Shown here: positions 18,231-26,861 of the stretch, piece after piece | Position numbering within the stretch: position 1 is the stretch's first letter | How the letters are laid out: the number at the start of each line of letters is the position of its first letter | Assembly (NCBI RefSeq): GCF_022832385.1 | Contig: NZ_JALHLE010000019.1 | Span: 1 to 64,000 of the forward strand | DNA length: 64,000 nucleotides | Source of the DNA: Novosphingobium album (ex Hu et al. 2023) | GTDB taxonomy: Bacteria; Pseudomonadota; Alphaproteobacteria; Sphingomonadales; Sphingomonadaceae | Reading direction: 5' to 3' | Translations under genes and position numbers: made by a program | Notes under the pieces: model-generated | The model's database searches: none | What the model was told of the DNA's origin: nothing | What the model saw: only the letters and a program-made list of their open reading frames with translations

Positions 18231-19217
18231 TCAGGGCTTTGCGCTGCGTTCCCGCGCCAGGCGTTCCTGCCGTTCGACCGCCGATTCGGTGGGCACGAAG
18301 CTGTCTCCGCTCACGCCCAGCCAGATCAGGATCGGGGCCGCCATGTAGATTGAGCTGTAGGTACCCACGAAGATGCCCAGAACGATCGCCGCGGTGAGAC
18401 CGAACAGGCTTTCCGGCCCGAAGAACAGCAGCGGAATGAGCGCCACCAGCAGCGTGGCAGACGTCATGACGGTGCGTGCCAGCGTCTCGTTCACCGACAT
18501 GTCGAGCAGCTCGGGCAGCGGCATCTTGCGGAACTTCTTCAGGTCCTCGCGGATACGGTCGTAAACGACGATCGTATCGTTCAGCGAGTAGCCAATGATG
18601 GCCAGGATCGCGGCGATGATCTGCAGGCTGAATTCCATCTGCAACAGCGCGAACATGCCCAGTGTGAGCGACACGTCGTGGAACAACGCGAAGAGTGCGC
18701 CCACGCCGAACTGCCATTCGAACCGGATCCAGATGTAAATCGAGATCGCCAGCATCGCCAGGCCCAGCGCATAGATCGCGGTCTGGCGGAACTCGCCGGA
18801 AACCTTGCCCGAAACGGTGCTGACGCTCTCGATGCGCACATCCGGGTTGCTGGCGCGGATCGTGGCGATGATCTTCTTGGAGATCGCCTCGGCTGCACCG
18901 GGGTTGCCCTCGGCGCTTTCCGGCAGCTTGGTGCGGATCGACACTTCATTGGGCGCACCGAAGCGCTGGATCACCGGATCGCCGTAGCCCAGCTTGCCGA
19001 CCTGCTCACGCAGCGCAGCGACCGGCGCTTCGGCCTGTTTGGTGAAAGTGGCCTCGATTTCCTGACCACCGGCGAAATCCACGCCGTAGTTCAGCCCCTT
19101 GGTCAGGATCAGCCCCCAGCTGGCGGCGATCAGGATCATGCTGACAATGTAGAAGGGCACCCGCCAGCGCAGGAACTTGATGTTGGTGTTGTCGGGGACA
19201 AGCTTGAGAAGAGGCAT
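18231..19217 (-). CDS. secF: Protein translocase subunit SecF
   Basis: A 328-residue inner-membrane protein with six membrane segments and a large periplasmic loop after the first (VDFAGGQEIEATF at its start). The conserved GYSLNDTIVVYDRIRED motif in segments 4-5 is the SecF signature. With SecD and YajC it uses the proton gradient to pull substrates through SecYEG. It lies 12 bases after secD, the usual order, and length fits the family. Confidence 0.97.
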   Translation of the reverse strand: MPLLKLVPDNTNIKFLRWRVPFYIVSMILIAASWGLILTKGLNYGVDFAGGQEIEATFTKQAEAPVAALREQVGKLGYGDPVIQRFGAPNEVSIRTKLPESAEGNPGAAEAISKKIIATIRASNPDVRIESVSTVSGKVSGEFRQTAIYALGLAMLAISIYIWIRFEWQFGVGALFALFHDVSLTLGMFALLQMEFSLQIIAAILAIIGYSLNDTIVVYDRIREDLKKFRKMPLPELLDMSVNETLARTVMTSATLLVALIPLLFFGPESLFGLTAAIVLGIFVGTYSSIYMAAPILIWLGVSGDSFVPTESAVERQERLARERSAKP

Positions 19218-19229
19218 GGCAGCGGTCCC

Positions 19230-20843
19230 TTACACGTTCAGTTCGGTCGGCCGCGCCTTGCGCAGCCAGTCGGCGACCCACATGCGGGTCAGCGTCACAC
19301 CGGTGAAGACCGAGGTAAACAGGCCGATGATGAGAACGACCGCGAAACCGCGCACCGGGCCGGAGCCGAAGGCGAACAGCAGTACACCCGCGATGAAGTT
19401 GGTGATGTTCGCGTCATAGATCGCGCGGCTCGCTTCCTTGTAGCCGTTTTCCACTGCCGCAACCACGCGCCGCCCCTTCTTGCGCTCCTCGCGCATGCGT
19501 TCGTAGATCAGCACGTTGGCGTCCACGGCGGCACCAATGGTGAGCACGAAACCGGCGAGGCCCGGCAGCGTGAGGGTCGTGCCCATCACTGCCATGACGC
19601 CCAGGATCATCATCAGGTTGAAGATGAGCGCGATCGTCGCATAGATGCCGAAGCGGCCATAGACGGCGATCATCAGGAGCACGACCAGCCCCGAGCCGAC
19701 GCCCATGGCGATCAGGCCCTTCTTGATCGAGTCGGCGCCGAGGTCAGGCCCGACGGTGCGTTCCTCGACCACCGTCAGATCGACCGGCAGCGCGCCGGAG
19801 CGCAGCGCGATGGCAAGCTGCGTGGCCGACTGCACGGTGAAGCTGCCCGAGATCTGGGCGCTGCCGCCCATGATCGGTTCGTTGATCGAAGGCGCCGAGA
19901 GCACCTTGCCGTCGAGGATGATGGCAAAGCGCTTGTTGACGTTCTCGCTGGTCAGCTTGGCGAACTTGGCGCCGCCCTGCTGGTCGAACGTGATCGACAC
20001 GACTGGCGAATTATTGCGCTGCTCGAAAGACTGCTTGGCGTCGGTAAGCTGGTCACCCTTGATGCCGCCGAGGCGCTTGACCGCCAGCACCGGCACGCCG
20101 CCCGAGCCGGGGGCGTTGGGGTCGGACCAGGGCACGATCTCGTCACCCGGAGGGGCGATGCCCTGCGTAATGTCGGTGGGCGCAGCGGTCTCGTCGACAA
20201 GCTTGAATTCGAGCTTGGCGGTCTGGCCGAGCAGGTTCTTGAGCGCCGTCGGATCATCGAGGCCGGGAACCTGCACCACGATGCGGTTCTCACCCTGACG
20301 GATGATGGTCGGCTCACGGGTGCCCAGCGCGTCGATACGTTTACGCACGACTTCGATGGCCGAATCCATGGCGTTGGAGACAGCCTGCTGCAGGCCTTCG
20401 CGAGTCGGCGTCAGGATGAAACGGCTGCCGTCCTCGACCGCGATATCCCAGTCGCGCTGGCCGGTGAGCCCTGCGCCGGTGGTCAGCGGCAGGATCTGTT
20501 CGCGCGCAGCATCGACCTGCGCCGAATCCTTGAGCATGAAGCTCAGGCGGCCGCCGGCGCTGGAGATATCGCCGATGCGGATGCGCGGTTCAGCAAGCTT
20601 GAGGCGGGCCCGAACCGATTCTTCCATGTTCTCGAGGCGCTGCTGCGCGACCTGCTTTTCATTGGCTTCAAGCAGGATATGGCTGCCGCCGGCAAGGTCG
20701 AGCCCGAGGCTGACCTGCGGATTGGGAAGCGCCGAGGGCCACGGGAGCCCCAACACGGAGAACAGGGAAGGCAGCGCGGCGGCGGCGACGACGAGCGTCA
20801 GCCCCCAGTACCAGAGCTTCTTCCAGGTAGGAAATTCGAGCAT
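19230..20843 (-). CDS. secD: Protein translocase subunit SecD
   Basis: A 537-residue inner-membrane protein: first membrane segment near 10-28, the DLAGGSHILLEAN motif of the P1 domain base, a long periplasmic region and five C-terminal membrane segments with TIGAAVDANVLIYERMREE, the SecD signature containing the essential Asp. Forms a complex with SecF. It follows yajC by 68 bases in the same transcription unit. Length is typical of alphaproteobacterial SecD. Confidence 0.97.
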   Translation of the reverse strand: MLEFPTWKKLWYWGLTLVVAAAALPSLFSVLGLPWPSALPNPQVSLGLDLAGGSHILLEANEKQVAQQRLENMEESVRARLKLAEPRIRIGDISSAGGRLSFMLKDSAQVDAAREQILPLTTGAGLTGQRDWDIAVEDGSRFILTPTREGLQQAVSNAMDSAIEVVRKRIDALGTREPTIIRQGENRIVVQVPGLDDPTALKNLLGQTAKLEFKLVDETAAPTDITQGIAPPGDEIVPWSDPNAPGSGGVPVLAVKRLGGIKGDQLTDAKQSFEQRNNSPVVSITFDQQGGAKFAKLTSENVNKRFAIILDGKVLSAPSINEPIMGGSAQISGSFTVQSATQLAIALRSGALPVDLTVVEERTVGPDLGADSIKKGLIAMGVGSGLVVLLMIAVYGRFGIYATIALIFNLMMILGVMAVMGTTLTLPGLAGFVLTIGAAVDANVLIYERMREERKKGRRVVAAVENGYKEASRAIYDANITNFIAGVLLFAFGSGPVRGFAVVLIIGLFTSVFTGVTLTRMWVADWLRKARPTELNV

Positions 20844-20911
20844 TGCCTGTGGCTTCTCTCCAATCGGGCCCCCGCGCCGGAGAGCCCTGGATTATTCTGC
20901 GCTGCGAGAGC

Positions 20912-21247
20912 TCAGTCGTTCGCGGGCTTGGAGCCGGCCGGCGGGATCACGTCGACGATCGTCGACTTGAGCGCCTTGACCTTCACGCCCTGTGCCAGCT
21001 CGACTTCGGCATAGTTGTCGTCAACCTTGAGCACCTTGCCGACGAAACCGCCACCCGTCAGCACCTCGTCGCCCTTCTTGAGCCCGCCGAGCTTGGCCTT
21101 GTGTTCCTTCTGCTGCTTCATCTGCGGACGCAGGATGAGGAACCAGAAGATCAGCGCCATGGCGACGAACGGCAGGTACTGGATCCAGGCCGGCGGCGTC
21201 CCAGTGGGAGCGGCGGCGGCGAGCTGGTTGAGAATCGAGGTCTGCAT
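20912..21247 (-). CDS. yajC: Preprotein translocase subunit YajC
   Basis: A 111-residue protein with one N-terminal membrane segment (IQYLPFVAMALIFWFLILRP) followed by the canonical QMKQQKEHKAKL and LKKGDEVLTGGGFVGKV blocks, ending in a basic/acidic tail. It is the accessory subunit of SecDF and heads this operon. The upstream 280 bases to tRNA-Pro hold no further gene; they should contain the operon promoter, which I could not pin down. Confidence 0.96.
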   Translation of the reverse strand: MQTSILNQLAAAAPTGTPPAWIQYLPFVAMALIFWFLILRPQMKQQKEHKAKLGGLKKGDEVLTGGGFVGKVLKVDDNYAEVELAQGVKVKALKSTIVDVIPPAGSKPAND

Positions 21248-21488
21248 TGAACTGAAAGGCCTTCTCGTAATCGACCGGTCAACGGATCAGGGTGCAACTT
21301 CACGGCATCGCATACGCCGCACGGCTCACCCGGAATTCCATAACCGGCTTTTTCCGGATGCGGGCGGTTAGCAATAAAGCGCCGCACTGGCAACGCGTGG
21401 CCATTTTGCAGTCCGCCTCCCGCCGGTGCGACAGATAGGCCGGTGGCCGGTGCAATCAAGCGTCGTTGAAGACTCTTTATCACGCCGC

Positions 21489-21517
21489 TTGCGCAACCCG
21501 CACGACCTGCCTATAGG
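21489..21517 (+). promoter_or_regulatory. Predicted sigma70-type promoter of tRNA-Pro(GGG)
   Basis: TTGCGC (21489-21494) and TATAGG (21512-21517) are separated by exactly 17 bases and end 12 bases before the tRNA 5' end. Confidence 0.6.
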
Positions 21518-21529
21518 CCGCGCTCCGGT

Positions 21530-21606
21530 CGGGACGTAGCGCAGCCTGGTAGCGCATCACACTGGGGGTGTGGGGGTCGGAGGTTCGAATCCTCTCGTCC
21601 CGACCA
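21530..21606 (+). tRNA. tRNA-Pro (anticodon GGG)
   Basis: A 77-base cloverleaf with encoded CCA. Acceptor arms CGGGACG and CGTCCCG pair fully, the D-arm reads GCGCAGCCTGGTAGCGC, the anticodon arm CACACTGGGGGTGTG gives GGG, and the T-arm contains GGTTCGAATCC. It is followed by the GTA-type holin gene after 118 bases. Confidence 0.97.
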
Positions 21607-21724
21607 ATTTTCCGAAAGCCCTGATTTTGCGCGGCACGCAGTCGCATTCGGAAAACCGTTTTCCTACACGAACCGTTATGGTTATCTGCTTGCGAGTCAC
21701 CAACCGGAAACGGGAGACTCGCCC

Positions 21725-22138
21725 ATGCCCCTGCTCGATTCGATCCTCGGCCCCGTCACCCGCATCATCGACAAGGTCATCCCCGATCCCGAAGCGCGCG
21801 ACCGGGCCAAGCTGGAACTGCTCAGGCTCGACAACTCGCAGGAACTGGAAATGCTGCGCGCCAGTCTTTCGGCGATCATCGCCGAAGCCGGATCGACCGA
21901 TCCCTGGACAAGCCGTGCGCGGCCGAGCTTTCTCTATGTCATGTACGCGATGATCCTGTGGGCGCTGCCCATGGGCCTGATCAGCGCGGTCAATCCCGGC
22001 ACCGCCAGCGCCATCACCAGCGGCATCACGGCTTACCTTTCCGGCATTCCCGAACCGCTCTACGCGCTCTTCGGCACTGGCTATCTCGGCTATTCGGCGA
22101 TGCGCCAGTGGGGCAAGGTCAAGGGCTCGGACCGCTGA
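21725..22138 (+). CDS. Holin of the 3TM gene-transfer-agent type
   Basis: A 137-residue protein matching the GTA_holin_3TM family (PF11351): N-terminal helix with DKVIPDPEARDRAKLELL, the conserved EAGSTDPWTSRARPSFLYV block near residues 55-73, and hydrophobic segments around 70-92 and 105-125. Such holins form membrane lesions that release gene transfer agent particles in alphaproteobacteria. A GGGAGA ribosome site lies 8 bases upstream. No endolysin or capsid genes are near, so it is either an orphan or part of a dispersed GTA system. It could also be a domesticated phage remnant. Confidence 0.85.
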   Translation: MPLLDSILGPVTRIIDKVIPDPEARDRAKLELLRLDNSQELEMLRASLSAIIAEAGSTDPWTSRARPSFLYVMYAMILWALPMGLISAVNPGTASAITSGITAYLSGIPEPLYALFGTGYLGYSAMRQWGKVKGSDR

Positions 22139-22226
22139 TGCCTGCAGCAGCCGTGCTTGCACCGCCCCGCACGGCCGCTAAAGGTCTTGGCCTTGGTTCA
22201 AACGCATCCTCGGGATTTCGCGCATC

Positions 22227-22664
22227 ATGGCAAGCAAGCTGGTCTATGTCCTCAACGGCCCCAACCTCAACCGGCTGGGCAAGCGCGAGCCCGAAATCTA
22301 CGGCTCGCAGACGCTGGACGACATCGGCGCCATGCTGGTGGAACGCGGCGAGGCGCTGGGCTGCGAGATCGAGATGCGCCAGTCCAACCATGAAGGCCAC
22401 CTCGTCGACTGGCTGCACGAGGCGCAGGACGAAGGCGCGCATGCGGTGTTGCTCAATGCCGGCGCCTATACCCACACCTCGGTCGCACTGCTCGATGCGA
22501 TCCGGTCGGTTTCGGTGCCGGTGATCGAGGTCCACCTATCGAACCCGCACACGCGCGAGGCGTTCCGCCACACGTCATGGGTCGGACAGGCCGCGAAAGG
22601 CACGATCGCCGGTTTTGGCGCGCAAAGCTATCTGCTGGCGCTGGAGGCCGCGGCGGAGCTTTGA
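22227..22664 (+). CDS. aroQ: Type II 3-dehydroquinate dehydratase
   Basis: A 145-residue enzyme of the shikimate pathway that dehydrates 3-dehydroquinate. Key motifs are NGPNLNRLGKREPEIYGS (with the catalytic Tyr and Arg of the flexible lid), NHEGHLVDWLHEA, NAGAYTHTSVALLDAI with the catalytic His, and EVHLSNPHTREAFRH. Length is typical of dodecameric type II enzymes. In many alphaproteobacteria accB/accC follow, but here an Lrp regulator lies convergently, so it stands alone. Confidence 0.96.
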   Translation: MASKLVYVLNGPNLNRLGKREPEIYGSQTLDDIGAMLVERGEALGCEIEMRQSNHEGHLVDWLHEAQDEGAHAVLLNAGAYTHTSVALLDAIRSVSVPVIEVHLSNPHTREAFRHTSWVGQAAKGTIAGFGAQSYLLALEAAAEL

Positions 22665-22689
22665 ACTACCCCGCCCTGCGAACCGCCGT

Positions 22690-23154
22690 TCAACCCAGCG
22701 GTACGCCCGGCACGTTCTTCGAGGTGCGGATCGTCAGCGAGGTCTTCACGCTGTCCACGTTGGGCGCGGGCGTCAGCTTGCTGGTCAGGAATTCCTGGAA
22801 GCTCTGCAGATCGCGGCTGACGATCTTGAGGATAAAGTCGATCTCGCCATTGAGCATGTGGCACTCCCGCACTTCGGGGAGCGTCTTCATGTGGTCTTCG
22901 AAGGCGCGCAGCGATTCCTCGGCCTGGCTCTTCAGGCTGACGAGCGCGAAGACGGTGATCGTGAATCCCAGCTTCGAGGCATCGAGATCGGCGTGATAGC
23001 CCTGGATGATGCCCGCTTCCTCCAGACTGCGCACACGGCGCAGGCACGGCGGCGCAGTGAGCCCCACGCGCTGGGCGAGTTCCACGTTGGTAATGCGCCC
23101 TTCCGCCTGCAGCTCGGCGAGGAGCCGGCGATCGATTTCATCGAGATTGATCAT
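22690..23154 (-). CDS. Lrp/AsnC-family transcriptional regulator
   Basis: A 154-residue regulator with an N-terminal winged helix (LDEIDRRLLAELQAEGRITN, then LAQRVGLTAPPCLRRVRSLE) and a C-terminal RAM ligand-binding domain (ECHMLNGEIDFILKIVSRDL). ATG 23154 starts exactly at the HTH and was chosen over a longer in-frame extension. It is one of the Lrp/AsnC paralogues common in this group that sense amino acids. It diverges from the degenerate histidine kinase gene, with an AT-rich 200-base intergenic region holding both promoters. Confidence 0.93.
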   Translation of the reverse strand: MINLDEIDRRLLAELQAEGRITNVELAQRVGLTAPPCLRRVRSLEEAGIIQGYHADLDASKLGFTITVFALVSLKSQAEESLRAFEDHMKTLPEVRECHMLNGEIDFILKIVSRDLQSFQEFLTSKLTPAPNVDSVKTSLTIRTSKNVPGVPLG

Positions 23155-23355
23155 ATAAATTCCCTGGCGGGTGCCGCTGATCGCTCTTTCAATGCAATAT
23201 CCACATCGAAAACGCCAGCGCACTGTAATATTATTGTTCCTTAACGTAATCGTCCCGCTTTGCAACGCCACAAAGCGAACGCTTCCGATCATCCACGGCT
23301 TTGCTACTAGAGAGACTTCCCCGGCCCGGCAGCCTGGGTAGAATGCAAAGTTTGT

Positions 23356-25185
23356 GTGCCCGTTCCGGCATTTGCCATGGCCGGACGGGACCGCGCTGGA
23401 GTTCGGATGCATTTCGACGATCGCCTGGATACGGTCCTGCGCCTCCCCGATTCCGGGGATGGCCTTGCGCGTATTCAGTACCGTCAGCTCATCGACATAC
23501 TCGGGCGCCTGCCGGCCGATGCCGAATCCGAAGCGCTCGAGGCGGGATTCGCGCGGCTGGCCGCCCTCTCCCTGCGCATCCCGGCAGCGGACCAGGCCCG
23601 GCTGCTGCGTCAGCCGCTCCAGCCGATCACCAATCCACGCCTGATCGCCATTCTGGCGCAGGCCGAACCGGGGGTCGCCAGCGCTGCGATCGGCGCCGCG
23701 CGGCTCCGCGATTCGGAATGGCTCGCACTGATCCCCGAATTGCCGGTGCGGGCGCGCGGCATCCTGCGCCACCGCCGTGACCTGTCGGCGACCGTCGAGG
23801 CGCTGCTGGAACAGCTGGGCGTTCATGACCGGGGACTGCCGCCCGCCACGATGCCTGCCGCAGCAGACGATTACAATTCCGGGGACGTGCTGGAACTGCT
23901 CGACATGATCGAGGATCCCCCGGCTCCCACCTCGCTCCACGACTGGGCACAGGCCCGCGCGGCCCGGGCAAAGACAACGGCTGCCTCGCCCGCGTCATCA
24001 GCGACCGCCGAGGCCGGCATCGGCGCCATCGTCCGGCGCATCGAGGAATTCCGCAAGGCACGCGAATCGCTGAGTCATGCCGACGCGGGCACCGATGCCC
24101 CCCGCCTGCCGCTGGGCGACACCGTTCCGGCCTCCGAAAGGCTCGCGAAAGTCATCGATTTCGCCACCGATGCGGAAGGCCGTATCAACTGGGCGGACGG
24201 ACCTTTCGCGCCCGCCGTCTTCGGCCTCAACCTCGCCGCGAACGACGACGACACCAGTGCCTCGCCGAATCCCGGCGCAGCCATGCGCAGACGCCAGCCG
24301 CTGCGCGCCGCGCGCCTGTCCGTCAACGGAGCCCCCGCGGTCAGCGGCGAATGGCAGGTCGATGCAGTGCCGCGGTTCGATCCTGTCGCGGGCCACTTCA
24401 CCGGCTATTGCGGCCGCTTGCGCCGCCCCCGCCCGCGTATAACGGACGATGCGGCAGCCGTGGCGCGCCGCGAGGCCGGCCGCATGCGCGAGATCCTGCA
24501 CGAACTGCGCACGCCAGCGAATGCTATTCAGGTCGCCGCCGAAATCATCCAGCAGCAGCTCTACGGCCCCGCCCCGCACGAATACCGCGCGCTGGCCGCA
24601 GCCATCGCCAGCGACTGCGCGCACATTCTAGCCGGGTTCGAAGAGCTCGACCGGCTGGTGAAGCTGGAAACCGGCGCGCAGCAGCTTGAAGCCGGCGAAT
24701 GCGATCTCGCACAGGCGCTGGCCAAAACGGTCATGAGCCTGCGCTCCTGGACCGATCCCCGCCGCAGCGGCTTCATCGTCGATGCCCATGCCGCTCCGGC
24801 CACGCTCCTGGTCCCGCTGGACGACGCCGAGGCAAGCCGCATGATCTGGCGCCTGCTTGCGGTCCTGGCGGGCGCCACTGCCCCGGACGAACCGCTGGCG
24901 CTCACATGGTCGGCCACCGGTCAGGATGTCACCGTGCGCATCGCGTTGCCCGCTGCGCTCGCCACGTGCGAGGATGGAGACCTGTTCGGCGCGCAGAACG
25001 GAGAGCGCGGACATTCGCTGATGGCAGGCATGTTCGGCGCCGGCTTCACCTTGCGCCTCGCAGCGGCAGAAGCCGCCGCAGCCGGAGGCAGCCTGCAACG
25101 CGATGGCGATGCCCTCTGCCTGCGCCTGCCCGGCTTGACCGCTGCAAATGCAGACCATAGCAATGTTGAGAGTTACTCGCAGTAA
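23356..25185 (+). CDS. Cytoplasmic histidine kinase-like protein with degenerate ATPase domain
   Basis: A 609-residue soluble protein (no membrane segment). The N-terminal 250 residues are helical repeats rich in Ala/Leu/Arg, followed by a PAS-like region (about 265-360) and a HisKA dimerisation domain with the phospho-acceptor His382 in HELRTPANAI. The HATPase-like C-terminus lacks an N box and a DxGxG box; only a remnant of the G2 region (MFGAGFTLRLAAAEAAAAGG) remains. So autophosphorylation looks unlikely. The start may instead be ATG 23407 (MHFDDRLD). A polysaccharide deacetylase follows 84 bases later, probably in one unit. Confidence 0.75.
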   Translation: MPVPAFAMAGRDRAGVRMHFDDRLDTVLRLPDSGDGLARIQYRQLIDILGRLPADAESEALEAGFARLAALSLRIPAADQARLLRQPLQPITNPRLIAILAQAEPGVASAAIGAARLRDSEWLALIPELPVRARGILRHRRDLSATVEALLEQLGVHDRGLPPATMPAAADDYNSGDVLELLDMIEDPPAPTSLHDWAQARAARAKTTAASPASSATAEAGIGAIVRRIEEFRKARESLSHADAGTDAPRLPLGDTVPASERLAKVIDFATDAEGRINWADGPFAPAVFGLNLAANDDDTSASPNPGAAMRRRQPLRAARLSVNGAPAVSGEWQVDAVPRFDPVAGHFTGYCGRLRRPRPRITDDAAAVARREAGRMREILHELRTPANAIQVAAEIIQQQLYGPAPHEYRALAAAIASDCAHILAGFEELDRLVKLETGAQQLEAGECDLAQALAKTVMSLRSWTDPRRSGFIVDAHAAPATLLVPLDDAEASRMIWRLLAVLAGATAPDEPLALTWSATGQDVTVRIALPAALATCEDGDLFGAQNGERGHSLMAGMFGAGFTLRLAAAEAAAAGGSLQRDGDALCLRLPGLTAANADHSNVESYSQ

Positions 25186-25269
25186 TTCAGACCCTCGCCG
25201 CTTTTGCCTGGTGACGATTTCTCAAAGGAAGCGGGGTAGTTGCAGCGCAACGCGCACCGGAGAGTCAGT

Positions 25270-26283
25270 TTGCCGACACCATCAGGGCCCAATCTTCTGA
25301 ACGTGCCCGACGCGGGCGCCAGGGCTGTTTTCCATGAGGATTTCGGGCAGCGGTTCATGGTCACGGTCGACACTGAAGAGGAGTTCGACTGGGACGCGCC
25401 GCTCGACCGGCATAAACACAGCGTCGTTACGGTGCCTGCCCTGCGCAAGTTCCAGCAGTTCTGCGAAGGCTTTGGCGTCGTCCCGACCTACCTCATCGAC
25501 TATCCCGTCGCGTGCTCTCCCACCACAGCCGAAGCGATCGGCGAGGCCGTATCCCAAGGGCGAGCCGACGTCGGCGTGCAACTCCATCCCTGGGTCAGCC
25601 CGCCGTTTCAGGAAGAGGTTACCGAGTTCAACAGTTATGCCGGAAATCTGCCCTTCGAGCTGGAGCGCGCCAAGTTCCATGCCTTGCGCGACCGGATCGA
25701 GCAGGCATTCGGCGTGTCCCCCCGAATCTACCGCGCCGGCCGCTATGGCCTTGGCCCGCGCACGGGCGAGATCCTGCGCGAATGCGGCATTGCCATAGAC
25801 ACGTCGGTGCGCGCACTCTTCGACTACAGCGGCACCGGCGGTCCGAACTACCGTGACCATCCGCTCTATCCCTACTGGGTCGATCAGGAACGCAGCCTGC
25901 TCGAACTGCCACTGACCACGGTCTTCTGGGGACCGCTGCGGCAACTGGGCAGCGTGATCTATCCGCATATGTGGCGCGCCCCGTCCATGCGCGGCGTGCT
26001 GGCGCGCGCCGGCCTGCTGGAGCGCATCCCGCTCACGCCCGAGGGAATCAGCGCCGAAGAGGCCCTGCGCGGCGTCGACATCGCCATCGACGAAGGCCTG
26101 CCGGTGCTGATGTTCTCGTTCCACAGCCCGTCGCTGGCACCGGGCCACACGCCCTACATCCGGACCGACGAGGATCTCGACTCGCTTTATGACTGGTGGC
26201 GCACGCTTTTCGGCCATCTTGACCGGCGCGGCGTGAAACCTGTGGGTGTTGCAGACATCATGTCGTCCGTGACGCTTGCCTGA
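25270..26283 (+). CDS. WalW-like polysaccharide deacetylase-family protein
   Basis: A 337-residue protein of the NodB-like carbohydrate esterase fold. The first catalytic motif is FMVTVDTEEEFDWD (Asp pair), the metal His is in QLHPWVSPPF, and RAGRYGLGP is a later conserved motif; family members are often annotated WalW. The start is TTG 25270, preceded by GGAGAG at 25257-25262; a more upstream TTG 25240 lacks a ribosome site. It may act on cell-envelope polysaccharide, but no signal peptide is seen, so a cytoplasmic role is possible. Expected to be linked to the upstream kinase-like gene. Confidence 0.8.
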   Translation: MPTPSGPNLLNVPDAGARAVFHEDFGQRFMVTVDTEEEFDWDAPLDRHKHSVVTVPALRKFQQFCEGFGVVPTYLIDYPVACSPTTAEAIGEAVSQGRADVGVQLHPWVSPPFQEEVTEFNSYAGNLPFELERAKFHALRDRIEQAFGVSPRIYRAGRYGLGPRTGEILRECGIAIDTSVRALFDYSGTGGPNYRDHPLYPYWVDQERSLLELPLTTVFWGPLRQLGSVIYPHMWRAPSMRGVLARAGLLERIPLTPEGISAEEALRGVDIAIDEGLPVLMFSFHSPSLAPGHTPYIRTDEDLDSLYDWWRTLFGHLDRRGVKPVGVADIMSSVTLA

Positions 26284-26349
26284 TCGCGAAAGCCAAGCTA
26301 ACGCGCACCGGCCCGGACGGCTCGTGTACCGCCGGGCGCACGGCGGTTG

Positions 26350-26425
26350 GGGCCTGTAGCTCAGCGGTTAGAGCTGGCCGCTCATAACGGCTAGGTCGCG
26401 GGTTCGAATCCTGCCGGGCCCACCA
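26350..26425 (+). tRNA. tRNA-Ile2 (anticodon CAU, lysidine-modified)
   Basis: A 76-base cloverleaf with encoded CCA; acceptor GGGCCTG pairs with CGGGCCC (one T-G pair), the anticodon loop is CTCATAA, and the T-arm holds GGTTCGAATCC. The body, notably GTTAGAGC in the D arm and CTAGGTCG in the variable region, resembles E. coli ileX rather than elongator or initiator Met tRNA. It would read AUA after TilS modification. Confirmation needs identity-element analysis. Confidence 0.8.
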
Positions 26426-26450
26426 CCGTGGACCTGCACGCCCGAAGGGT

Positions 26451-26527
<77 letters not shown>

Positions 26528-26861
26528 ACTTCTGATAATCAGGCGCCATGCCCTTCCGACTTTACAAACCACCTGTTGGCCGGTGGTGCAAAGTGGCAGG
26601 CGCAGTGCCATCCACTGAAGGCAGCATTGCGGGATCCGTGCGCAAGAAGCATCGGCCGACCCTACCGCATGTCACAATACGGGACACGCCCCTTCCGAAT
26701 TCGCTGTGCCCAGAACCTGAGAATCCATGTAAAGTCGCGACGCCAGAGAACATCATCGCAAGATTCACCCCAACGAAACGGGTTTGTTTTCTTCGAACAA
26801 CTGGCACTGGCGGAAATCACGGACAGTAACGTCCCATCGGGTGCGAACGGCGAACGACCTT
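26528..26861. other. Intergenic stretch without a supported gene
   Basis: These 334 bases lie between the tRNA pair and the acyltransferase gene. Only short frames of unconvincing composition are present. Local base composition is less GC-rich than the flanks. I see no convincing terminator hairpin or repeat; the promoter of the next gene should be here. Confidence 0.5.

Noticed and set aside
18678..21014. Plus-strand frame of 778 codons opposite secF, secD and yajC
   Set aside because: It spans three well-supported genes and their gaps; it is Asp/His/Arg-rich without domains.
26350..26425. tRNA-Met
   Set aside because: Anticodon CAU alone is ambiguous; the D-arm and variable region fit tRNA-Ile2 better than elongator or initiator Met.
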